This document shows, piece by piece, positions 59,832 through 64,000 of a stretch of DNA of 64,000 nt. The notes below the pieces were generated by a model. The model had not been told where the DNA came from. It saw only the letters and a program-made list of their open reading frames with translations, and ran no database searches. Source of the stretch: Nocardia xishanensis NBRC 101358 (GTDB taxonomy: Bacteria; Actinomycetota; Actinomycetes; Mycobacteriales; Mycobacteriaceae); contig NZ_BDCF01000045.1 in assembly GCF_001613365.1 (NCBI RefSeq), forward strand, positions 1 through 64,000. Reading direction: 5' to 3'. Position 1 is the stretch's first letter. Each line of letters starts with the position of its first letter. A program made the position numbers and the translations under genes.

Positions 59832-60626
59832 TCACCGCGACGTCGCCGCGAAGGAGGCGGCCGCGATCATCCAGTTGCTGAATTCGCAGGCCAGATGCCA
59901 TTGGTGCTGACGAATGAACCTGGCGGGCACGGTGGCTGGGAACTGCACGGTCAGCAAAGCTTCGAGAGTGCCGTCGCGGTCGCGGAATTGGTGGCGGACC
60001 CCGCCGATGACCAGCCCGTCGTCGAGCAGGGCGGAGCCCGCGATCTGGACTGGGTAGGCGGGATCGGCGGGGATGGTGAGGGCCTCGGTTCTGCTGTAGT
60101 CGACGAGGAATCGCGACGCCGCCGGGGACCCGCCGGTGGTTTCGACGACTTCCTGGCGGCCGTCGGGCAGCCCGCGCAGCAGGTAGTGGTCAGGGCAGGC
60201 GTCGACCATATCGGTTTCGGCGTTGCTGATGGTCAAGTTCTCGAACCAGGCGGCGAACCGTTCGGCGGAGTAGTTCGGGACTTCCAGGCGGGTGGCGGCG
60301 TGCTTGGTCCGGCCCCTGCTCATGGCGACACCCGTTCGCGCCACGCGCTCGGAGAACGCCACCTCGCGTTTGAGCATGGCGTAGATGCCCGCGTGGCCCA
60401 GCTCGGTTTTCAGTGTGGTCAGTGCTGAGCGCTGCACATCGAGCGGGGATCCGAGCAGCTCGCCGATCGTGGCATCGTGCATGAGCTCGGCTGTCGCGAG
60501 ACGTCCCAGGCGCGCGGCGAACTTCGCCAGCACCGCTGCGGCACGCCGCGCTTCCCACTCCCGCACCTGTCGGCGCGAGACTTCGCGGCCCCCGACGAAC
60601 GCACGGATGTCGATCGAATCGACCAT
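59832..60626 (-). CDS. Protein of unknown function with a nearby decayed paralogue
   Basis: ATG 60626 follows AGGAAG and gives 264 residues, beginning MVDSIDIRAFVGGREVSRRQ. The N-terminal half is helical (RRQVREWEARRAAAVLAKFA, EARAELMHDATIGEL). The middle holds SRGRTKHAATRLEVPNYSAE and RFAAWFENLTISNAETDM, then CPDHYLLRGLPDGRQEVVET. The C-terminus has FLVDYSRTEAL, VIGGVRHQFRDRDGTLEALL and RQHQWHLACEFSNWMIAAAS. I do not recognise the family. The same C-terminal pattern recurs on the opposite strand at 60844-61086, which shows it is a duplicated gene. Confidence 0.7.
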   Translation of the reverse strand: MVDSIDIRAFVGGREVSRRQVREWEARRAAAVLAKFAARLGRLATAELMHDATIGELLGSPLDVQRSALTTLKTELGHAGIYAMLKREVAFSERVARTGVAMSRGRTKHAATRLEVPNYSAERFAAWFENLTISNAETDMVDACPDHYLLRGLPDGRQEVVETTGGSPAASRFLVDYSRTEALTIPADPAYPVQIAGSALLDDGLVIGGVRHQFRDRDGTLEALLTVQFPATVPARFIRQHQWHLACEFSNWMIAAASFAATSR

Positions 60627-60843
60627 CACGCTTCCTGCCTCTCCTGCTCCGGTTTCGATGACAGCCTGCGAGACGGCGTCCGTTGCCCACCCCGTCGATC
60701 CCAGTGGTCGCCCACTGGGTCTCGGGGTGGTGTGCAGGTCAGCCCGTCAATCGTTGGACGCCACGGCTATTTGCTTGAAGGATGCCCCTCGGGCGAAGTA
60801 AACGCAAGTTTTTCTAGCTTTTATTGGCCACGGGCTGGGCGCG

Positions 60844-61086
60844 GTGCTGGCCAGCCGGTTCCTCGTCGACTACACCGACAGGGCGAGAGTGGTGGTCGTC
60901 GCGGACCCGGCCTACTCGCTGACTGCTGCTGGAACCGCCTCACTCGCGGACGGGGAACTCATCGGCGGCGTGTGCCACCAGTTCCGTGACGAACCCGGCG
61001 GCGGGTTCCGCAGTCAGCTGAAAGTCGCGTTCCCCGCCGCGGTACCTGGTCTGTACGTCGCCGAGCACCAGTGGCATCTCGCCTGA
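60844..61086 (+). pseudogene. Truncated inverted copy of the 59832-60626 gene
   Basis: The 80-codon frame begins VLASRFLVDYTDRARVVVVA and contains DPAYSLTAAGTASLADGELI, GGVCHQFRDEPGGGF and VPGLYVAEHQWHLA before a stop. The intact gene has SRFLVDYSRTEALTIPADPA, VIGGVRHQFRDRDG and FIRQHQWHLACEF in the same order. Only the C-terminal third is kept, in the opposite orientation, and the last 20 residues are lost. The sequence just upstream (60,780-60,840) is AT-richer. Confidence 0.75.
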
Positions 61087-61203
61087 ATTCGGCAACTGGA
61101 TCGCGACGTACCTGCGCTGATCCGTCCGAGCCGACCGCGGCCGCCGCCACGCCAGGGCCGGGCGTATTCGGCAGGCAAGGGTGCCGTCGAGTAGAACAGG
61201 GCC

Positions 61204-61827
61204 ATGAATCAGCGTGGCCGCGATGTCGACGAGGAACCGGTGGCCCGGGTTCCGCGCAAGCGGACCGGGGGACGGTCTGCCCGAGTGCGGGAAGCCGTTC
61301 TCACCGCGACGCTGGACCAGGTCGCCGAGCACGGCATCGAAGGGTTGACCATCGGTGATGTCGCGGCCCGAGCCGGTGTCGCCGAGACGACGATCTACCG
61401 GCGCTGGGGCTCGCGTACGGCACTGATCGCCGAGGCCGTGACCGAGTTGGCCGCCGCCGGTAATCCCATGCCGGACACCGGCACACTGCGCGGCGACCTG
61501 CGGCTGCTGGCTGAACAGATCGCGCAGCTGATCTCTGGCCCTGGCATCGCGCGGTTGGTCGGCACCACCATCGCCCTGTCGGCCGACCCCGAGGTCGCCG
61601 CCGCGCGCAGGCACTTCTGGGAAGATCGTTTCCAGCGCAGCTCGCAGGTCATTGGCAGAGCCGTCGAACGCGGTGAACTCCCCGAGGGCGTGAACGCTCG
61701 ATCCGTCATCGAAACCCTCTCCGCCCCACTGTATTTCCGGCTCCTCGTCGGTGACGAACCCCTCGACAGCGCCTTCATCGCACGCTGCGTCGACGACACT
61801 CTCACTTTGTACGCCAAGCCTGTCTGA
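61204..61827 (+). CDS. TetR/AcrR family transcriptional regulator
   Basis: ATG 61204 gives 207 residues. The N-terminal helix-turn-helix is GIEGLTIGDVAARAGVAETT followed by IYRRWGSRTALIAEAVTEL. The C-terminal TetR_C_11-like domain has RFQRSSQVIGRAVERGELPE and VIETLSAPLYFRLLVGDEPL, common in actinobacterial regulators of small exporters. The adjacent convergent gene is a BASS transporter, but no operator was found between them. Target uncertain. Confidence 0.85.
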   Translation: MNQRGRDVDEEPVARVPRKRTGGRSARVREAVLTATLDQVAEHGIEGLTIGDVAARAGVAETTIYRRWGSRTALIAEAVTELAAAGNPMPDTGTLRGDLRLLAEQIAQLISGPGIARLVGTTIALSADPEVAAARRHFWEDRFQRSSQVIGRAVERGELPEGVNARSVIETLSAPLYFRLLVGDEPLDSAFIARCVDDTLTLYAKPV

Positions 61828-61862
61828 CCGCCCGGGGTCTCGCTGTCGACGAGGACGCCTCC

Positions 61863-62759
61863 TCAGGCCGGGTCAAGGGATTCCTTCCGGTCCACCGTTG
61901 ACTTCGCCTGCCGTGCAAGCAAATACGCCGCAACCGCGGCCGGACCGGCGATAACGACGCCGTAGGTCGCGCCCGGCACCGCCATGGTTTCGTTCCCGAG
62001 CGCCGACACCGCGACCGCGATGGCGAGCGTCGCATTGTGGATGCCGATCTCCATGGACGAGGCGATGGCCTGGCCGGTGCCGACCCCGAACAATCGCGGC
62101 ACGAAGTATCCGATCGACAGGCTCAGCACCGACAGCGTCAGCGTGATCATCCCTAGTCGCCCGAAATTGTCACGCACGGTGTCCAATTCGGAAACCACCG
62201 CGGTGGTGACGGCCATGACGAGCACCACCAACGAGGCTACCTTCACCGGCTTGCGCATCCGCTCGGAGAACCCCGGGAACGCGCGATCGACCCACATGCC
62301 GATCGCCACCGGCACGAGCACGATCACGATCACCTGCACGAGCTTGGCCGGTTGCAGCCCGACGGAGGCGTCGTCGTCCATGAACCCGGCCACCGACAGC
62401 GCGATCACGATCGGCATCGTGAACGCCGCGAGCACCGAATTGATCGCGGTGAGCGTGATATTCAACGCCACATCCCCGCCCGCGAGATGACTGAACAGAT
62501 TCGCCGACGTGCCCCCCGGCGAGGCGACCAACAGCATCATGCCGACGGCCAGCGCTCCGGTCAGCCCGAACAATTCGATCAGCAGCAGGCAGATGGCAGG
62601 CAGCAACACCATCTGACAAGCGAGCGCGATCAACGCCGCCTTCGGATATCGCACCACCCGGCGAAAATCCCCAGTCGTCAGCGTCAGACCCAACCCGAAC
62701 ATCACCAGCGCCAGTGCGGCCGGTAAGAGGATCGCGAAAATCGTGGAACCCATCATCAC
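61863..62759 (-). CDS. Bile acid:sodium symporter (BASS) family transporter
   Basis: The 298-residue protein has nine or ten hydrophobic helices. Family signatures are VASPGGTSANLFSHLAGGDV, ALNITLTAINSVLAAFTMPI and SSMEIGIHNATLAIAVAVSA. BASS proteins take up organic anions with sodium, from bile acids to pantoate or pyruvate. Its ATG overlaps the HypF stop (ATGA), so it is co-transcribed and coupled with hypF. The substrate cannot be told from sequence. Confidence 0.9.
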   Translation of the reverse strand: MMMGSTIFAILLPAALALVMFGLGLTLTTGDFRRVVRYPKAALIALACQMVLLPAICLLLIELFGLTGALAVGMMLLVASPGGTSANLFSHLAGGDVALNITLTAINSVLAAFTMPIVIALSVAGFMDDDASVGLQPAKLVQVIVIVLVPVAIGMWVDRAFPGFSERMRKPVKVASLVVLVMAVTTAVVSELDTVRDNFGRLGMITLTLSVLSLSIGYFVPRLFGVGTGQAIASSMEIGIHNATLAIAVAVSALGNETMAVPGATYGVVIAGPAAVAAYLLARQAKSTVDRKESLDPA

Positions 62760-64000
62760 TCCTGCTGGGCCCTGCCACCCACGCCGGGCACCAAATCTGC
62801 GCGTTCGCCCAGATCAGCTATCGAGTTCGCGACCATCAACTGGCCGAGCGCGATGCCCCCGTCGTTCGGGGGGACCTGGCGGTGGCTGTAAACCTCGAAG
62901 CCTTCTCGTCGGAGCATCGTGATGCAGTTGACCAATAGGAATTCGTTGAGGAACACACCGCCGGAAAGCACGACCTGCCGTATGCCGGTGCCGCGGGAGA
63001 TCTCGCGGCACTGCCGTCGCACCATGGCGACCACGCCGGAATGAAACCGACGGCTGATCTCGGCGAGCGGTATGTCAGCGGCGAGGTCCGCCGCGATCGC
63101 GCGGATCACAGGTCTGAAGTCGACTTCGGTTGTGTCATGAGCGAACTCGTATCCGTCGGCCACGTCGAGGTCACGGTCGAGCAAGCCCTCCAACTCGATC
63201 GGGCCCTGGGCTTCGTACTCGGCGTGTGAGCACACGCCCAGCAGGGCAGCGACTCCATCGAACAGCCGACCCATGCTCGTAACTTCGGGAGAATTGATGC
63301 GTCGCGCCCGCATCGTCGAATACACGTGCCGACGGTCCGTCTCGAGCCGGGCGATTTCCGGGAATGCCTGCGCGGCCACGTCGATATCGCCGAACGTGTC
63401 CAAAGCGATCGATACCCCGGTTCGAATCGGTTCGCGTACCGCTCGGTCACCGCCGATCAGCGCCAGGCGTCGCAGATGCGTTGCCCGCTCGAACCTTTCG
63501 AAGCCCCCGACCAAGAACTCCCCGCCCCACATGGTGCCGTCGGTGCCGTAGCCGGCTCCGTCGAAGACCACACCGATGGCCTGTCCGGTGAGTCGATTCT
63601 CCGCCATGCATGCGGCCATATGAGCGTGATGGTGCTGGACGAACATCGGATCGCCCTGTTCACCGATACCTTGGTGGGCACGGCTGGCACGGAAGTCCGG
63701 GTGCATGTCGTAAATGCCCGCCGCAGGGCGGAGATCGTAGAGCGACGCCAGGTGTGCCGCGGTCTTGTGATGAGAGGCGAAGGTTTCGTCGTTCTTCAGG
63801 TCGCCGATATGCTGGCTGAGGTAGACGCGGGAACCGGCGGACAGCGCCACCGTCGTCTTGAGTTCGGCGCCATAGGCGACGAGGGGAGCCAGCGGACGAC
63901 CGACTTCTACCGGATACGGTGCGTAACCCCGCGCTCTACGCAGGAACGTCAGCAATGGGCTGTCCAATTCGGGATGCGATGACAACCGAACCACGGAATC
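62756..64000 (-). CDS. hypF: Carbamoyltransferase HypF, C-terminal part (cut by window edge)
   Basis: The minus frame runs from the right edge (reading DSVVRLSSHPELDSP at the junction) to the stop at 62756, at least 414 residues. It has RARGYAPYPVEVGRPLAPLV, the Kae1/HypF metal site MFVQHHHAHMAACMAENRLT, VVFDGAGYGTDGTMWGGEFL and GGVFLNEFLLVNCITMLRRE with PPNDGGIALGQLMVAN. HypF makes the cyanide ligand of [NiFe]-hydrogenase from carbamoyl phosphate. The acylphosphatase and zinc-finger domains lie beyond the window. A hydrogenase maturation cluster probably continues to the right. Confidence 0.88.
   Translation of the reverse strand, partial: DSVVRLSSHPELDSPLLTFLRRARGYAPYPVEVGRPLAPLVAYGAELKTTVALSAGSRVYLSQHIGDLKNDETFASHHKTAAHLASLYDLRPAAGIYDMHPDFRASRAHQGIGEQGDPMFVQHHHAHMAACMAENRLTGQAIGVVFDGAGYGTDGTMWGGEFLVGGFERFERATHLRRLALIGGDRAVREPIRTGVSIALDTFGDIDVAAQAFPEIARLETDRRHVYSTMRARRINSPEVTSMGRLFDGVAALLGVCSHAEYEAQGPIELEGLLDRDLDVADGYEFAHDTTEVDFRPVIRAIAADLAADIPLAEISRRFHSGVVAMVRRQCREISRGTGIRQVVLSGGVFLNEFLLVNCITMLRREGFEVYSHRQVPPNDGGIALGQLMVANSIADLGERADLVPGVGGRAQQE

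Overview
This is a GC-rich actinobacterial window, most likely from Nocardia or another mycolic-acid bacterium. The base composition, high-GC third codon positions, GTG/TTG starts, an Mce-family remnant, several fatty-acid oxidation genes and the four-module NRPS all fit. No rRNA, tRNA, CRISPR array or intact insertion sequence was seen. The taxonomic call is inference.

Layout. 1-6,100: an RsbR-type stress protein cut by the left edge, a membrane metallophosphoesterase, DUF2277, a KamB-like rRNA methyltransferase broken by an in-frame stop, and an acyl-CoA dehydrogenase divergent from a TetR regulator across a perfect palindrome, then a Mut7-C protein. 6,200-9,900: a PaaX regulator divergent from an AidB-like dehydrogenase plus crotonase pair. 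9,900-13,700: a large MalT-type LuxR regulator, a 30-codon gene with its own ribosome binding site and terminator, and a GAF protein. 13,700-15,500: a decayed Mce region. 15,600-22,400: mixed genes, including an M3 peptidase, a DUF4143 ATPase with a 23-bp repeat array upstream, a decayed BASS transporter and a class I glutamine amidotransferase.

22,802-39,169 is one 5,455-residue NRPS: A-T-E / C-(C-lobe)-A-T-E / C-(C-lobe)-A-T / C-A-T-TE. It should make a tetrapeptide whose first two residues are D-configured and whose third may be basic. Two orphan C-terminal condensation lobes look like scars of E-domain acquisition. No MbtH, transporter or tailoring gene lies beside it, and a perfect 15-bp hairpin closes it.

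39,200-64,000: small secreted proteins, an ACMSD-like amidohydrolase, a fadD-SDR deletion fusion coupled to a phosphotransferase gene, YcnI, an MFS exporter divergent from a LysR regulator, a quinone reductase and crotonase, and a complete molybdate operon (HTH-Mop regulator, modA, modB, modC, with a separate Mop protein). Then come an HxlR-nitroreductase pair, a MerR-controlled metal cassette, a protein of unknown function with a decayed inverted copy beside it, a TetR regulator, and hypF coupled to a BASS transporter at the right edge.

Gene decay recurs: at least seven broken or truncated genes (about 2,466, 3,159, 14,232, 20,844, 39,214, 39,985 and 41,881, plus the copy at 60,844). This points to ongoing deletion and frameshifting, though a single-base call error is possible for some.
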